From assembly GCF_900104355.1 (NCBI RefSeq), contig NZ_FNIY01000003.1, positions 124,001-188,000 of the forward strand: a stretch of 64,000 nucleotides of DNA, written 5' to 3'. The notes beneath the pieces were generated by a model. It searched no databases, was not told the DNA's origin, and saw only the letters and a program-made list of their open reading frames with translations. Of this stretch, positions 24,280 through 34,512 are shown one piece after another. Within the stretch, counting starts at the first letter, position 1; every line of letters begins with the position of its first letter. The stretch is from Phyllobacterium sp. OV277. Lineage in GTDB: Bacteria > Pseudomonadota > Alphaproteobacteria > Rhizobiales > Rhizobiaceae. The translations under genes were made by a program, and so were the position numbers.

Positions 24280-25146
24280 ATGAACGGCGTGATGAAATTT
24301 CCATGGAATAACCGGGCAGGCAAACTGTCGGTCCTAAAAATTGCGGCCCTGATTGCCGCTTTTATTCCGCTTGTGTTCATCACCACGGGCTACAAGACCA
24401 ATATTCTGGGGCCACGGCCAATCACCGAAGCCATCCACCAGACCGGCGACTGGGCTATCCGTTTCATTCTCATTTCGCTTGCGGTCTCGCCGCTGCGCCA
24501 CATTACCCGCTGGAACAGGCTTATTCTGATCCGCCGCATTCTCGGCCTCACGGCGCTTGCCTATGCCGCCCTGCATTTCTCGCTTTATATCGTTGACCAG
24601 AACTGGAACCTCCTGCGGGTTGCCAGCGAGATTTGGCTGCGCATCTATCTGCTGATCGGCTTCACCACCCTGCTTGGGCTGACTGCGCTCGGTGTTACGT
24701 CCACCGACGGCATGATCCGGCGAATGGGTAAAAACTGGAACCGGCTGCACAGCCTCGCCTATCCGCTGGCGGCGCTGGGTGTCCTGCACTTCTTCATGCA
24801 ATCAAAGGCCGATGTCACGCAGGCGACGCTGATGGCGGGTTTTCTCATCGCCCTTCTGCTCTATCGCTTCGCCCATGCGCGGGGTTTTCCGCTTTCCTCC
24901 GTCTGGACGCTTTTGGTTGTAGCGGTGTTGGCGGCACTTGGGACCGCGCTCGCCGAATATCTGTGGTTCGCACTTGCAACGAAAATTCCGCCAACACGGG
25001 TGCTCTTTGCCAACCTGTCCTTCTCCTATTCAATCCGTCCCATGTGGTGGATATTGATGGCGGCACTGCTTCCGGCCCTGTGGGTCGGCATAAAACCAGT
25101 GACTCATTCACAAAGCCGCAAACTCAATCCTCTGGCGCAGAAATAA
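24280..25146 (+). CDS. msrQ: MsrQ (YedZ) heme-binding membrane subunit
   Basis: 288 aa with a ferric-reductase-like membrane domain. Helices carry heme-ligand candidates in ALHFSLYIVD, RLHSLAYPLAALGVLHFFMQ and the first helix pair. MsrQ passes electrons from the quinone pool or flavin to the periplasmic methionine-sulfoxide reductase MsrP, repairing oxidised envelope proteins. MsrP is normally encoded immediately upstream; here that place is taken by a DUF1236 gene on the other strand. The C-terminus is longer than in E. coli MsrQ, with extra helices. An ATG at 24292 is an alternative start. Confidence 0.85.
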   Translation: MNGVMKFPWNNRAGKLSVLKIAALIAAFIPLVFITTGYKTNILGPRPITEAIHQTGDWAIRFILISLAVSPLRHITRWNRLILIRRILGLTALAYAALHFSLYIVDQNWNLLRVASEIWLRIYLLIGFTTLLGLTALGVTSTDGMIRRMGKNWNRLHSLAYPLAALGVLHFFMQSKADVTQATLMAGFLIALLLYRFAHARGFPLSSVWTLLVVAVLAALGTALAEYLWFALATKIPPTRVLFANLSFSYSIRPMWWILMAALLPALWVGIKPVTHSQSRKLNPLAQK

Positions 25147-25195
25147 GAGACAGGTTTTGCTTTTCACCGCCGGAAAAAATGATATCGCTGTGGCC

Positions 25196-26326
25196 ATGGA
25201 ACCGCAGCTTACTCCCCTGATTGAATCGCTCCCCTCCACCGTGCCGTTTGTCGGCCCTGAGACCTTGGAGCGCAAACGCAACCGGCCATTTCGCGCCCGT
25301 CTTGGCGCCAATGAGAATGGCTTTGGACCGGCACCATCCGTCATCTCAGCCATGCGGGATGCCGCGCCTGATGTCTGGAAATATTGCGATCCTGAGAATT
25401 TCGATCTGAAAGCGGCGCTTGCAGCGCATCTTGCCATCACGTCCGGCGCTGTCGCACCCGGTACTATAGCACCTGGGAATGTGGTGGTGGGCGAAGGGGT
25501 TGATACGTTGCTAGGGCTGACGGTGCGCCAATATGTGCGCGAGGGAACACCGGTTGTCACATCGCTCGGCGCCTATCCGACCTTCAATTTCCATGTGGCG
25601 GGCTTTGGCGGGCGGCTTGTTACTGTGCCCTACCGGAACGACCATGAAGATCTCGATGCATTGCTCGACGCGGTGCGCCGGGAAAAAGCGCCGCTGGTTT
25701 ATTTCTCCAACCCGGATAATCCGATGGGGACATGGCATGAGGCTTCTAAGATCGAAGCCTTTATCGCCGCCTTGCCCGAAACCACCATGCTGATTCTCGA
25801 CGAGGCCTATGGCGAAACCGCTCCGGCCTCGGCCCTGCCCGCTATCGACATCTCGCGGCCCAATGTCCTGCGGATGCGGACATTCTCCAAAGCTTATGGT
25901 TTGGCGGGTATGCGCTGCGGCTATGCCATCGGCGCAGCAAGCCAGATCACGGCATTTGATAAAATCCGCAATCATTTCGGCATGAACCGCATGGTGCAGA
26001 TTGCCGCCCTCGCCGCTCTCGAAGACCAAAATTACCTCCGTGAGGTGGTGGCGCGCATCATAGCGGGCCGCGACCGTATCGCAGCCATCGCCGCACAGAA
26101 CGGCCTTGCCGCCATTCCCTCCGCCACCAATTTTGTCACCATTGATTGCGGTCGCGATGGCGCCTATGCCGCCAATATCCTCAACGGCCTCATCGAGCGC
26201 GACATTTTCGTCCGCAAGCCCATGGCGCCGGTGCTTGACCGCTGCATTCGTGTCAGTGTGGGACTCGACGAGGAACTCGACCTGTTTGAAGAGAAGCTCG
26301 CCGAGACTTTGGCCGCGTTGAAATAG
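25196..26326 (+). CDS. PLP-dependent aminotransferase, histidinol-phosphate aminotransferase-like
   Basis: ATG 25196 gives 376 aa beginning MEPQLTPLIESLP; a TTG at 25157 is possible. It is a fold-type I class I/II aminotransferase: LGANENGFGPAPS (substrate loop), GAYPTFNFHV, YFSNPDNPMGTW (Asn for PLP O3'), ILDEAYGE (Asp for pyridine N) and TFSKAYGLAGMR (the PLP-lysine and phosphate-site Arg). The 'N-E-N..G..PS' start and SKAYGLAG motif match the HisC branch. No other his genes are nearby, so it may act on histidinol phosphate or on another amino acid such as an aromatic one. Confidence 0.85.
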   Translation: MEPQLTPLIESLPSTVPFVGPETLERKRNRPFRARLGANENGFGPAPSVISAMRDAAPDVWKYCDPENFDLKAALAAHLAITSGAVAPGTIAPGNVVVGEGVDTLLGLTVRQYVREGTPVVTSLGAYPTFNFHVAGFGGRLVTVPYRNDHEDLDALLDAVRREKAPLVYFSNPDNPMGTWHEASKIEAFIAALPETTMLILDEAYGETAPASALPAIDISRPNVLRMRTFSKAYGLAGMRCGYAIGAASQITAFDKIRNHFGMNRMVQIAALAALEDQNYLREVVARIIAGRDRIAAIAAQNGLAAIPSATNFVTIDCGRDGAYAANILNGLIERDIFVRKPMAPVLDRCIRVSVGLDEELDLFEEKLAETLAALK

Positions 26327-26384
26327 GCTGCGGACCTTTATCGACATAAGGTCAGGATGATACTGACGCAGGATGGAAACAAAT

Positions 26385-26801
26385 ATGACAATCGATGGTG
26401 ACAACACTCCGCGCGCAACCCGGCAGCACGACACTTACCGCCCCGATATTAACCGGATTTTCGCCGCTCTCGGCGGGTTGATCGGCGCAGCGGGTATTGC
26501 CGCCTATGCGGGCGCTGCCCACAGTGCCAGCCCGCATCTTGGCACCATCGCGCCTATCCTGTTCATCCATGCGCCAGCATTTCTCGCGCTTGCAGTCCTC
26601 GCCAAGATCAACCGTGCGGCTTATTTTGGCGGCCTTGTGCTGCTGCTGGGCCTCATGCTTTTCATCGGCGACCTTGCCTCGCGTGATATCGCTGGCGACC
26701 GTCTTTTCCCCGGTGCAGCACCCGTCGGCGGCACGCTCCTTATTCTCGGCTGGCTCATCATTGCCGCAACGGGATTTCGAGCGTTCGATTTCAGGAAGTA
26801 A
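26385..26801 (+). CDS. DUF423 family inner-membrane protein
   Basis: 138 aa from ATG 26385 (ATG 26373 is equally possible). Four hydrophobic helices follow a polar N-terminus (about 24-46, 54-74, 80-98 and 112-133). The pattern NRIFAALGGLIGAAGIAAYA and GGTLLILGWLIIAATGFRAF is typical of DUF423 (YgdD/YwdK). These small membrane proteins have no established role. The gene follows the aminotransferase by about 60 bases on the same strand and may share its transcript. Confidence 0.8.
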   Translation: MTIDGDNTPRATRQHDTYRPDINRIFAALGGLIGAAGIAAYAGAAHSASPHLGTIAPILFIHAPAFLALAVLAKINRAAYFGGLVLLLGLMLFIGDLASRDIAGDRLFPGAAPVGGTLLILGWLIIAATGFRAFDFRK

Positions 26802-26872
26802 GCCCCCTCAATAGGCCCCCACAGGCTCCCGCTCCAACACCAGACCTGATCCGATCAATGAGGTCTTGCAGA

Positions 26873-27340
26873 TCAGGTCTTGCCCTTCAATTTGTCATTG
26901 CAGAGCTTGTAATAGCCACCGCCCTTTTGAATCCATTTGGTGCCACCCAGCGCATTATTGTCCTTGTTGATGTGATATTGCTCCAGACAAGTGTGCATGC
27001 GCGCCTTGGCCGGTTTCTCCGTAGCAAATTTGCTTGAAACAGCTGATGGAAACACAAGTGATTTCGTATCACCCGCAGCTTGGACATCTTTCGCAGCAGC
27101 ATCCGCTTTTGTCTCGCTGACAGCCGCGTCGCTCTCCGGCGCGGGTGTAGCGGATATGTCCTTCGCACATTGCTGCTTGCGAAAATCGTTCCAGCTTGAC
27201 GCACTTCCCGCCGCCTGCGCGGCTTTATATTTTACGCTGCACTCTTTCATGGAAATGGCCTGCGCCGGCATGCCCCATGCCAGCAGAACGATTGCGGCGA
27301 CCAGCGCAGGTACTCGTTTTTTGAATTCTGAACCACCCAT
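26873..27340 (-). CDS. Exported Cys/Lys-rich protein with a PsiF-like end
   Basis: ATG 27340 (GAG upstream) gives 155 residues. A signal peptide (VPALVAAIVLLAWGMPAQA) precedes SMKECSVKYKAAQ...WNDFRKQQC. An Ala/Glu-rich linker of about 45 residues follows, then a second unit MHTCLEQYHINKDNNALGG and YYKLCNDKLKG. The Cys pairs in each unit suggest two small disulfide-closed modules. It resembles exported proteins common in Rhizobiales, with no known function. An inverted repeat (AGACCTGATC/GATCAGGTCT, 26842-26880) overlaps the stop and may act as a terminator. Confidence 0.7.
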   Translation of the reverse strand: MGGSEFKKRVPALVAAIVLLAWGMPAQAISMKECSVKYKAAQAAGSASSWNDFRKQQCAKDISATPAPESDAAVSETKADAAAKDVQAAGDTKSLVFPSAVSSKFATEKPAKARMHTCLEQYHINKDNNALGGTKWIQKGGGYYKLCNDKLKGKT

Positions 27341-27529
27341 GAGTTTCAACTCTCATTTTTGTAAAAAACATCATTTAATCAAATGCATATCGAAAACTGG
27401 CAATACATTGAATCTAGCTGTTTTTGATTTCGATTGCTACGGGGTGTGTCTCATCACTTCGTTTAACACCGCTCGTCCCCCAGTTGTGGAAACCATACTA
27501 CCAGTTGAATTTACCACTTGAATGAATTG

Positions 27530-27539
27530 AACGTTCGTT
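27530..27539. promoter_or_regulatory. Candidate operator of the leucine-catabolism TetR regulator
   Basis: AACG-TT-CGTT, within TTGAACGTTCGTTTTATTAAC, lies 14 bases upstream of the TetR gene start. The AACG/CGTT arms are typical of TetR boxes on acyl-CoA catabolic operons. One site only, so support is modest. Confidence 0.5.
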
Positions 27540-27552
27540 TTATTAACTGACC

Positions 27553-28146
27553 ATGGCGAGGACAATCGGCTCAGACGGGGAAAAGACGCAGGCAGCGATT
27601 CACATCGCTGCACGGCGGCTTATTGCGAGGATGGGCTATGAAGCCATGTCCATGCGCCAGCTTGCGGAAAAGGTTGGTGTGCAGCCCGCCGCACTCTATC
27701 GTTATCACCCCACCAAGCAGGAACTGCTTTTTGCCGTGATGCGCGACCATATGGACCGGCTGCTGGCTGCCTGGCGGGACGAAAGCCAGAGCCTTGCCAC
27801 ACCGCTCGATCGCCTTGCTGCCTTTATCCGCTTCCACATCCGCTATCACGTGGAACGGCGGGATGATGTGCACATCGCCAATATGGAACTGCGCAGCCTG
27901 CAGGGCGAAAAACTGGCCGTTCTGGTGGAACTGCGCGCGATCTATGAAAACGAACTGAGGCTGATTCTCGACTCGGGCAGCCAATCTGGTCAATTTGATA
28001 TTGATGACATTCCACTGACGACCCGGGCCATCATTGCGATGACCACGGGCGTGAATGTCTGGTTTCGCCCTGACGACAGGCTTACTGTCACGCAGATTGC
28101 GGAAAAATACGTCACTATGGGATTGCGCCTTGTTGGCGCCAAATAA
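27553..28146 (+). CDS. TetR family regulator at the head of the leucine-degradation operon
   Basis: 197 aa with an HTH at about residues 12-60 ([20 protein letters not shown], then [19 protein letters not shown]) and a helical ligand domain with a '[13 protein letters not shown]' end. It lies 28 bases before the isovaleryl-CoA dehydrogenase gene on the same strand, so it is probably the operon's own repressor, with an acyl-CoA intermediate as inducer. TetR regulators of this position (LiuQ-like) are known in proteobacterial liu operons. The assignment to leucine rests on the neighbours. Confidence 0.8.
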   Translation: MARTIGSDGEKTQAAIHIAARRLIARMGYEAMSMRQLAEKVGVQPAALYRYHPTKQELLFAVMRDHMDRLLAAWRDESQSLATPLDRLAAFIRFHIRYHVERRDDVHIANMELRSLQGEKLAVLVELRAIYENELRLILDSGSQSGQFDIDDIPLTTRAIIAMTTGVNVWFRPDDRLTVTQIAEKYVTMGLRLVGAK

Positions 28147-28174
28147 TTCGCGACAAAGGACATGGGAGATTGAA

Positions 28175-29338
28175 ATGTATCAGTCAGGTCTGAGATTTGG
28201 ACTTTCGGAAGATCTCGAAGCTCTGCGGGAGACGGTGCATCGGTTTGCGCAGGAACGAATTGCGCCGCTCGCCGCTGAAACAGACCGGACCAACCAGTTC
28301 CCTGCACATCTCTGGCAGGAAATGGGCGCACTTGGTCTGCTCGGCATGACGGCGAACCCGGATTTCGGCGGCTCAGGCCTTGGCTATCTCGCCCACGCCA
28401 TTGCGGTGGAAGAGATTTCCCGCGCTTCCGCCTCTGTCGGGCTTTCCTATGGCGCGCACTCCAACCTTTGCGTCAATCAGATCAACCGCTGGGGTACGGA
28501 CGAGCAGAAGGCAAAATACCTGCCAAAGCTCTGTTCGGGCGAGCATGTGGGTTCGCTGGCCATGTCGGAACCCGGAGCCGGTTCCGATGTCGTGTCGATG
28601 AAGCTGCGCGCCGAAAAGAAGAACGACCGCTATGTGCTGAATGGCAACAAGATGTGGATCACCAACGGTCCCGATGCCAGCACGCTTGTGGTCTATGCCA
28701 AGACAGACCCTGCGGCGGGCTCGCGCGGCATGACCGCGTTTCTCGTCGAAAAAGGGTTCAAAGGTTTCAGCACGGCGCAAAAACTCGACAAGCTGGGCAT
28801 GCGCGGCTCGAACACCTGCGAGCTGGTGTTTGAGGATTGCGAGATACCGTATGAGAACGTGCTTGGCGAAGAAGGTCAGGGCGTGCGCATTCTGATGTCC
28901 GGCCTTGATTATGAGCGCGTGGTGCTTGCCGGTGGACCGCTCGGCATCATGGCTGCCTGTCTCGACGTGGTGGTGCCTTACGTGCATGAACGCAAGCAGT
29001 TCGGGCAGCCGATTGGCGAATTCCAGCTGATGCAGGGCAAGCTTGCCGATATGTATACGACGATGAACGCCTCGCGCGCTTATGTCTATGCGGTGGCGGC
29101 TGCCTGCGACCGCGGCGAGACGACACGCAAAGATGCTGCGGGCTGCATTCTCTATGCGGCGGAAAAAGCCACATGGTGTGCACTGGAGGCCATTCAGGCG
29201 CTCGGCGGCAATGGCTACATCAATGACTACCCGACGGGCCGTCTGCTGCGCGATGCCAAGCTTTACGAGATTGGCGCGGGCACCAGCGAAATCCGCCGTA
29301 TGCTGATTGGCCGCGAAATGTTCGGCGAGAGCGCGTGA
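28175..29338 (+). CDS. liuA: Isovaleryl-CoA dehydrogenase
   Basis: ATG 28175 after GGGAG gives 387 aa. It is an acyl-CoA dehydrogenase with the FAD/ETF contact motif [18 protein letters not shown], and the C-terminal [20 protein letters not shown]. The segment [16 protein letters not shown] (about residue 245) matches the isovaleryl-CoA dehydrogenase catalytic Glu, whose position differs from straight-chain dehydrogenases. It converts isovaleryl-CoA to 3-methylcrotonyl-CoA and passes electrons through ETF to the ETF-ubiquinone oxidoreductase, encoded at 45.7 kb. It is followed by both carboxylase subunits for the next step. Confidence 0.92.
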   Translation: MYQSGLRFGLSEDLEALRETVHRFAQERIAPLAAETDRTNQFPAHLWQEMGALGLLGMTANPDFGGSGLGYLAHAIAVEEISRASASVGLSYGAHSNLCVNQINRWGTDEQKAKYLPKLCSGEHVGSLAMSEPGAGSDVVSMKLRAEKKNDRYVLNGNKMWITNGPDASTLVVYAKTDPAAGSRGMTAFLVEKGFKGFSTAQKLDKLGMRGSNTCELVFEDCEIPYENVLGEEGQGVRILMSGLDYERVVLAGGPLGIMAACLDVVVPYVHERKQFGQPIGEFQLMQGKLADMYTTMNASRAYVYAVAAACDRGETTRKDAAGCILYAAEKATWCALEAIQALGGNGYINDYPTGRLLRDAKLYEIGAGTSEIRRMLIGREMFGESA

Positions 29339-29414
29339 AGGCTGGCATTATCCCCGGCCAATGGCAGCGCAAACGCCGAACCAAAAAGATGCATAGAAAG
29401 ATGGCGAGAATCCT

Positions 29415-31022
29415 ATGACCATACTTCAGTCCCAGATCACCACCACATCGGAGACCTTTGCCGCCAATGCGCAACGCATGCGTGCGCTTGTCGATGATAT
29501 CAAGGAAAAGGCTGATCTGGTGACCCGGGGTGGCACGGATGAGGCACGCAAGCGCCATACGTCGCGCAACAAGCTTCTGCCGCGCGACCGGCTGGCGCAG
29601 TTGCTCGATCCCGGTTCGCCCTTTCTGGAAATCGGTCAGTTTGCAGCATGGGACATGTATGGTGACAATATTGCTTCCGCCGGACTGATCGCGGGGATCG
29701 GGCGCGTTTCCGGCAAGGAAGTCATGATCGTCGTCAATGATGCCACCGTCAAAGGCGGCACCTATTACCCTTTGACGGTAAAGAAGCATCTGCGCGCGCA
29801 GGAAATCGCGATGCAGAACAATCTCCCTTGCATTTATCTCGTCGATTCCGGCGGGGCGAACCTGCCAAATCAGGACGAGGTTTTTCCGGATCGCGAGCAT
29901 TTCGGCCGTATCTTCTACAATCAGGCGAATATGTCCGCTGCGGGTATTCCGCAGATTGCCGTGGTCATGGGTTCCTGCACGGCGGGTGGTGCCTATGTGC
30001 CTGCCATGTCGGAAGAAACGATCATGGTGAAGGGTCAGGCAACGATCTTTCTTGCCGGGCCGCCGCTGGTAAAGGCGGCAACGGGCGAGAATGTGTCCGC
30101 AGAAGATCTTGGCGGCGCAGAGGTCCACACGCGCGAGTCAGGCGTGGCTGATCACTATGCCATGGATGATGCCCATGCGCTGGCCATTGCGCGGCGCATC
30201 GTTGGAAACCTGAATCGAAAGAAGGAGATAGGCCTCGACCTTCGCAAGTCGATTCCACCGCTTTACGATCCACATGAACTCTATGGCATTGTGCCCACCG
30301 ATCTGCGCCAGCCCTATGATGTGCGCGAGGTGATCGCCCGCGTGGTGGATGGTTCCGAATTTGACGAGTTCAAACAGAATTACGGCACCAGCCTGATCAC
30401 CGGTTTTGCCCATCTCTACGGTATGCCTGTCGGTATCATCGCCAATAATGGCGTGCTGTTTTCCGAAAGCGCCTTGAAGGGTACGCATTTCATTGAGCTG
30501 TGTACCCAGCGCGGCATTCCTCTGGTGTTTTTGCAGAACATCACCGGCTTCATGGTTGGACGGTCCTATGAGGCGGGCGGTATCGCCAAGGACGGCGCCA
30601 AGCTTGTCACGGCGGTCGCCACGGCACGCGTGCCAAAGGTGACGATGATCCTTGGTGGCTCCTTCGGTGCTGGCAATTACGGCATGTGCGGGCGCGCCTT
30701 CTCGCCGCGCTTCCTGTGGATGTGGCCCAACGCCCGCATTTCCGTCATGGGCGGTGAACAGGCGGCAACGGTGCTGGCACTGGTCAAGCGCGATGGTATC
30801 GAACGCAAAGGCGGCGACTGGGCTGCTGAAGAGGAAGCAGCCTTCCGCGCACCGATCCTTGAAAAATACGAACGCGAGGGCCACCCGCTCTATTCGTCAG
30901 CCCGTCTCTGGGATGATGGGATCATTGACCCGGCAAAAACCCGCGAAGTGCTCGCCCTTTCGCTTTCCGCAGCCCTGAATGCACCCGTGGAGGACACCAA
31001 ATTCGGTGTCTTCAGGATGTAA
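29415..31022 (+). CDS. liuB: Methylcrotonyl-CoA carboxylase beta subunit (carboxyltransferase)
   Basis: 535 aa with two crotonase-like carboxyltransferase halves. The N-terminal half has [20 protein letters not shown] and [17 protein letters not shown]. The C-terminal half has [36 protein letters not shown] and the [11 protein letters not shown] helix. It transfers CO2 from carboxybiotin on the alpha subunit to 3-methylcrotonyl-CoA, giving 3-methylglutaconyl-CoA. It sits between the dehydrogenase and the biotin subunit genes. The sequence matches methylcrotonyl rather than propionyl-CoA carboxylase beta in length and in the [11 protein letters not shown] segment. Confidence 0.92.
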   Translation: MTILQSQITTTSETFAANAQRMRALVDDIKEKADLVTRGGTDEARKRHTSRNKLLPRDRLAQLLDPGSPFLEIGQFAAWDMYGDNIASAGLIAGIGRVSGKEVMIVVNDATVKGGTYYPLTVKKHLRAQEIAMQNNLPCIYLVDSGGANLPNQDEVFPDREHFGRIFYNQANMSAAGIPQIAVVMGSCTAGGAYVPAMSEETIMVKGQATIFLAGPPLVKAATGENVSAEDLGGAEVHTRESGVADHYAMDDAHALAIARRIVGNLNRKKEIGLDLRKSIPPLYDPHELYGIVPTDLRQPYDVREVIARVVDGSEFDEFKQNYGTSLITGFAHLYGMPVGIIANNGVLFSESALKGTHFIELCTQRGIPLVFLQNITGFMVGRSYEAGGIAKDGAKLVTAVATARVPKVTMILGGSFGAGNYGMCGRAFSPRFLWMWPNARISVMGGEQAATVLALVKRDGIERKGGDWAAEEEAAFRAPILEKYEREGHPLYSSARLWDDGIIDPAKTREVLALSLSAALNAPVEDTKFGVFRM

Positions 31023-31033
31023 GGAGAAAAATC

Positions 31034-33070
31034 ATGACAAGAATGTTCTCCAGAATCCTCATCGCCAATCGTGGTGAAATTGCCTGCCGGGTCATCCGTA
31101 CCGCGCAGAAGATGGGCGTTGGCACGGTTGCCGTCTATTCCGATGCCGATGCCACTGCGCTGCATGTGGCTATGGCGGACGAGGCTGTCCATATTGGCGG
31201 CTCCTCCGTATCGGAAAGCTATTTGCGCGCCGACCGTATCATTCAGGCAGCCATCGACACGGGCGCGGAAGCCATTCATCCGGGCTATGGGTTCCTGTCG
31301 GAAAACCCGGGATTTGTCGATGCGGTGGTCAAGGCCGGGCTCGTCTTTATCGGTCCCTCGGCGGACTCGATTCGGGCCATGGGTCTGAAGGATGCAGCCA
31401 AACGACTGATGGAAAAGGCCGGGGTGCCTGTTGTTCCCGGCTATCATGGCGAAGCGCAGGAACTGGTCGTTCTGGCCTCCAAGGCACGCGAGATCGGTTA
31501 TCCCGTATTGATCAAGGCCCGCGCCGGTGGCGGCGGCAAGGGCATGCGCAAGGTCGACAACCCCGAGGATTTTGCCGAAGCGCTGGGCAGTGCGCGGCGC
31601 GAAGCCAAGAGCGCCTTTGGCGATGACCGTGTGCTTGTTGAAAAATACGTCTCCAAGCCACGCCATATCGAAGTGCAGGTATTTGGCGACAATCACGGCA
31701 ATGCTGTTCATCTCTATGAGCGTGACTGTTCGTTGCAGCGCCGCCACCAGAAGGTGATCGAAGAAGCCCCTGCCCCTGATATTACCGTGGAAATGCGTGC
31801 GGCGATGACTGCGGCTGCGGTGAAAGCGGCCAAGGCTATCAACTATTCCGGTGCTGGTACGATCGAGTTTATCGTTGATGCCAGCCAAGGGCTGCGGGCT
31901 GATGGCTTCTGGTTCATGGAAATGAACACACGCTTGCAGGTGGAACACCCTGTAACGGAAATGATCACCGGGCTTGATCTGGTCGAATGGCAATTGCGGG
32001 TTGCGGCGGGCGAACCCTTGCCGCTGACGCAGAAGCAGATCCCGCTCAACGGCCATGCGGTGGAAGCGCGGCTTTATGCGGAAGACCCGGCCAAGGGCTT
32101 TTTGCCTGCCATCGGCACCCTGCATCACCTGACTTTTCCAGCATCTGTTGCGGAAGGCACAGTGCGCATCGAAACCGGCGTGCGCCCTGACGATACGATC
32201 TCGCCCTATTACGATCCGATGATCGCCAAGATTGTCGTACACGCGAAGGATCGTCCGGCAGCGCTGCGCGCCATGGAAGATGCACTGTTGCAGACGGAGA
32301 TTGCGGGTACAGTCACCAATGCGGCATTTCTGGCAGCACTGGTGCGGCACGAAGGCTTTGCGGCTGGCGACGTGGATACGGGTCTTATCGACCGCGATCT
32401 TCATAGCCTCGTTGTTCCCGTGGCAATGCCTGCAGGAGCCAAAGAACTGGCTGTCCTGCATGCCAGTGGCCTTCTGACAAAGATTGCATCCGATGACCCT
32501 TGGACGGCGCTGCGCGGTTATAGCCACCACGCGCGCTCGCACTATCCGGTGACGCTGGGCGAACCCGGCACATCTGATGCGCCCGGTCAGACAACCCGCT
32601 ATGGCGTTGCGGTTCTCAGCGATGATCGCTTTGAAGTTGCGACACCAGATACCGCCGTTGAACTGCGCGTCCGGCGCAGTGGCGAAAGCTGGCACATCAC
32701 GGGCAAACGTATCAACCTGACAGCCAAGACAGCAGCGATACCGCAAGGCGTCGCCGTGATTGCGCGGGGTGTGGTGGCAACGTTCGCGCTCATCGATCCA
32801 CTCCAGCGGGCCGATGAAGCAGGCGGCGCGGGCGACCGATTGATCGCGCCAATGCCGGGTCTGGTAAAATCCGTCCGTGCAGCGGCGGGTGATCTGGTGA
32901 AGAAAGGCCAGATACTTCTGGTTCTGGAAGCCATGAAGATGGAGCATACCATCACCGCACCGCATGACGGCAAAATCGCTGAAATCGTCAAGGAAGGGGC
33001 GCAGGTGAAGGAAAAGACTGCGTTGGTTCGCTTTGAAGAACTCGAAACTGCCGAGTTGACCAATAAGTGA
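31034..33070 (+). CDS. liuD: Methylcrotonyl-CoA carboxylase alpha subunit (biotin carboxylase and biotin carrier)
   Basis: 678 aa. The biotin carboxylase domain (about 5-455) starts FSRILIANRGEIACRVIRTA and has the ATP-grasp motif ARAGGGGKGMRKV and the ERDCSLQRRHQKVIEEAP and EMNTRLQVEHPVTE catalytic segments. A middle linker domain follows. The C-terminal biotinyl domain carries EAMKMEH, with the biotinylated Lys at about 636. AAGGAG lies eight bases upstream of ATG. It follows the beta subunit by 11 bases. Genes for the next steps, methylglutaconyl-CoA hydratase and HMG-CoA lyase, are not in this operon. Confidence 0.93.
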   Translation: MTRMFSRILIANRGEIACRVIRTAQKMGVGTVAVYSDADATALHVAMADEAVHIGGSSVSESYLRADRIIQAAIDTGAEAIHPGYGFLSENPGFVDAVVKAGLVFIGPSADSIRAMGLKDAAKRLMEKAGVPVVPGYHGEAQELVVLASKAREIGYPVLIKARAGGGGKGMRKVDNPEDFAEALGSARREAKSAFGDDRVLVEKYVSKPRHIEVQVFGDNHGNAVHLYERDCSLQRRHQKVIEEAPAPDITVEMRAAMTAAAVKAAKAINYSGAGTIEFIVDASQGLRADGFWFMEMNTRLQVEHPVTEMITGLDLVEWQLRVAAGEPLPLTQKQIPLNGHAVEARLYAEDPAKGFLPAIGTLHHLTFPASVAEGTVRIETGVRPDDTISPYYDPMIAKIVVHAKDRPAALRAMEDALLQTEIAGTVTNAAFLAALVRHEGFAAGDVDTGLIDRDLHSLVVPVAMPAGAKELAVLHASGLLTKIASDDPWTALRGYSHHARSHYPVTLGEPGTSDAPGQTTRYGVAVLSDDRFEVATPDTAVELRVRRSGESWHITGKRINLTAKTAAIPQGVAVIARGVVATFALIDPLQRADEAGGAGDRLIAPMPGLVKSVRAAAGDLVKKGQILLVLEAMKMEHTITAPHDGKIAEIVKEGAQVKEKTALVRFEELETAELTNK

Positions 33071-33171
33071 AGCAGAAATGACAAATAGCCATGCTAGTCA
33101 TATGTCGTGACCAGCACCGTTCGCGTGCCCAAGACGGAAGCGTATCCCGTTTATCGTAGAGGAGATCGACC

Positions 33172-33699
33172 ATGGCTAACAAATCACTGCAGACGATCAA
33201 ACGAGCCCCCACAGCAACGCCCAGCGATCTGGGCACAGAGGCAACACGCGATATCGCAGCGGCTGTCAATGCGCTGCTTGCCGATACCTTTGCGCTCTAT
33301 ATGAAAACAAAGAATTTCCATTGGCACATGAGCGGACCGCATTTTCGCGATTATCACCTGATGCTGGACGAGCAAGCCGCGCAAATCTTCGATATGACCG
33401 ACGTTCTGGCGGAACGGGTACGCAAGATCGGCGGCACGACGCTGCGCTCCATCGGGCAAATCTCCGCGCAGCAACGCCTGCTTGATAATGACGCGAATTT
33501 CGTCACGCCAGAAGATATGCTGGCGGAACTGCGCGACGACACAAGAACCTTTATTGGCTATCTCCGGCAGGTGCACGAACTTTGCGACGAATATCACGAT
33601 AGCGCCACCACGAGCATCATCGAGAATTACATCGACGAATCGGAACGCCGCCATTGGTTCCTGTTCGAAGCAACCCGTACCGGACCGGCGGGAGTCTAA
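33172..33699 (+). CDS. dps: Dps/ferritin-like DNA-protection protein
   Basis: 175 aa with the Dps signature: YMKTKNFHWHMSGPHFRDYH, then D..A..IFDMTDVLAERVRKI. The His, Asp and Glu of the intersubunit ferroxidase site are present (H-W-H, the following H and D, and the AERVR helix). A longer N-terminal tail with Lys/Arg (MANKSLQTIKRAPTATPSDL) may help DNA binding. Dps dodecamers oxidise and store iron and shield DNA in stationary phase. It follows the carboxylase operon by about 100 bases and probably has its own promoter. Confidence 0.92.
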   Translation: MANKSLQTIKRAPTATPSDLGTEATRDIAAAVNALLADTFALYMKTKNFHWHMSGPHFRDYHLMLDEQAAQIFDMTDVLAERVRKIGGTTLRSIGQISAQQRLLDNDANFVTPEDMLAELRDDTRTFIGYLRQVHELCDEYHDSATTSIIENYIDESERRHWFLFEATRTGPAGV

Positions 33700-33770
33700 T
33701 TTTCCTGGAGGCTGATTATTGAATGGGTGTTTGAACTCCAACGCGTCAAGCAGTTGGAGTTCAGGCCGTC

Positions 33771-33980
33771 TCAGTCATTGGCCTTGGTCATTTTTGCACG
33801 CTTGGCACGGCTTTGTGTATCGGCAATAAGCCCCTCAACGGCGGAGATATTCAGAGCCAAAGTTGCTATTTTCCTCAATGTATTATTGTCAGGAAATGCA
33901 TTGGTCTTTGCAGTCAAGACTATCAACTCTTTTTGAGCATCGCTCAACTTTGATAATAACTCTCCAAGCTCGTCCTGCAT
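33771..33980 (-). CDS. Short helical hypothetical protein
   Basis: Starting at ATG 33980, the 69-aa product (MQDELGELLSKLSDAQKELI ... TQSRAKRAKMTKAND) is helical, without membrane segments, and ends in a basic tail. Its size and style resemble the protein at 7284-7487, though identity is low by eye. The function is unknown. Confidence 0.5.
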   Translation of the reverse strand: MQDELGELLSKLSDAQKELIVLTAKTNAFPDNNTLRKIATLALNISAVEGLIADTQSRAKRAKMTKAND

Positions 33981-34019
33981 AACTTCCCCGTAATTTTCAA
34001 GAATCAGAAAATTCCACAA

Positions 34020-34512
34020 ACCGTTTACTTAACTGATATTTCAGCCTTCGCAACCCCACAGAGTTGTGAAATATTGCACATAAAACCATATTACCTCAAA
34101 ACAATGATCACATTTTTCATGATAAATTTTATCATAAAAAATTGCTATACTTCGAATAGCAAGGTCACATCGCCTCAAAAACCGAATAGTACATTATGCG
34201 AAATCTTCATACAAAAAGCGCCACTCATATTTAAACTTTAAGTTATTTAAATTAATTCAAATATGAATCATATTTACTACGAACCGTGAAAGTATCAATT
34301 CGCCCGTACAGCGCTTTTGCAGCATCCTCCTGACTTGGATTCAATAATTCCTGCATACTGACTTACCATTCGTCCGACATGCTCGCTCGCCTTCGCCACT
34401 GGCCAAACTAGCGGAGAGGTTGCAATTAGTACGACAATCTCGTCCTGATTGCGTCAATAATGTGGAGATGTCGAAGAAAGTGATGCGTAAAACGCATAGC
34501 TTCACAGACCAA
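34020..34512. other. AT-rich intergenic region with one dyad; no gene seen
   Basis: 493 bases without a credible gene on either strand. It is markedly AT-rich compared with its flanks. A perfect dyad ATGATAAA-T-TTTATCAT is at 34119-34135, followed by a run of As. It could be a terminator for a minus-strand transcript or a binding site; nothing else stands out. Confidence 0.5.

Noticed and set aside
30890-32965. Long open frame (691 codons) antisense to the carboxylase alpha gene
   Set aside because: Same reason: no recognisable domain, overlaps a well-supported gene fully.
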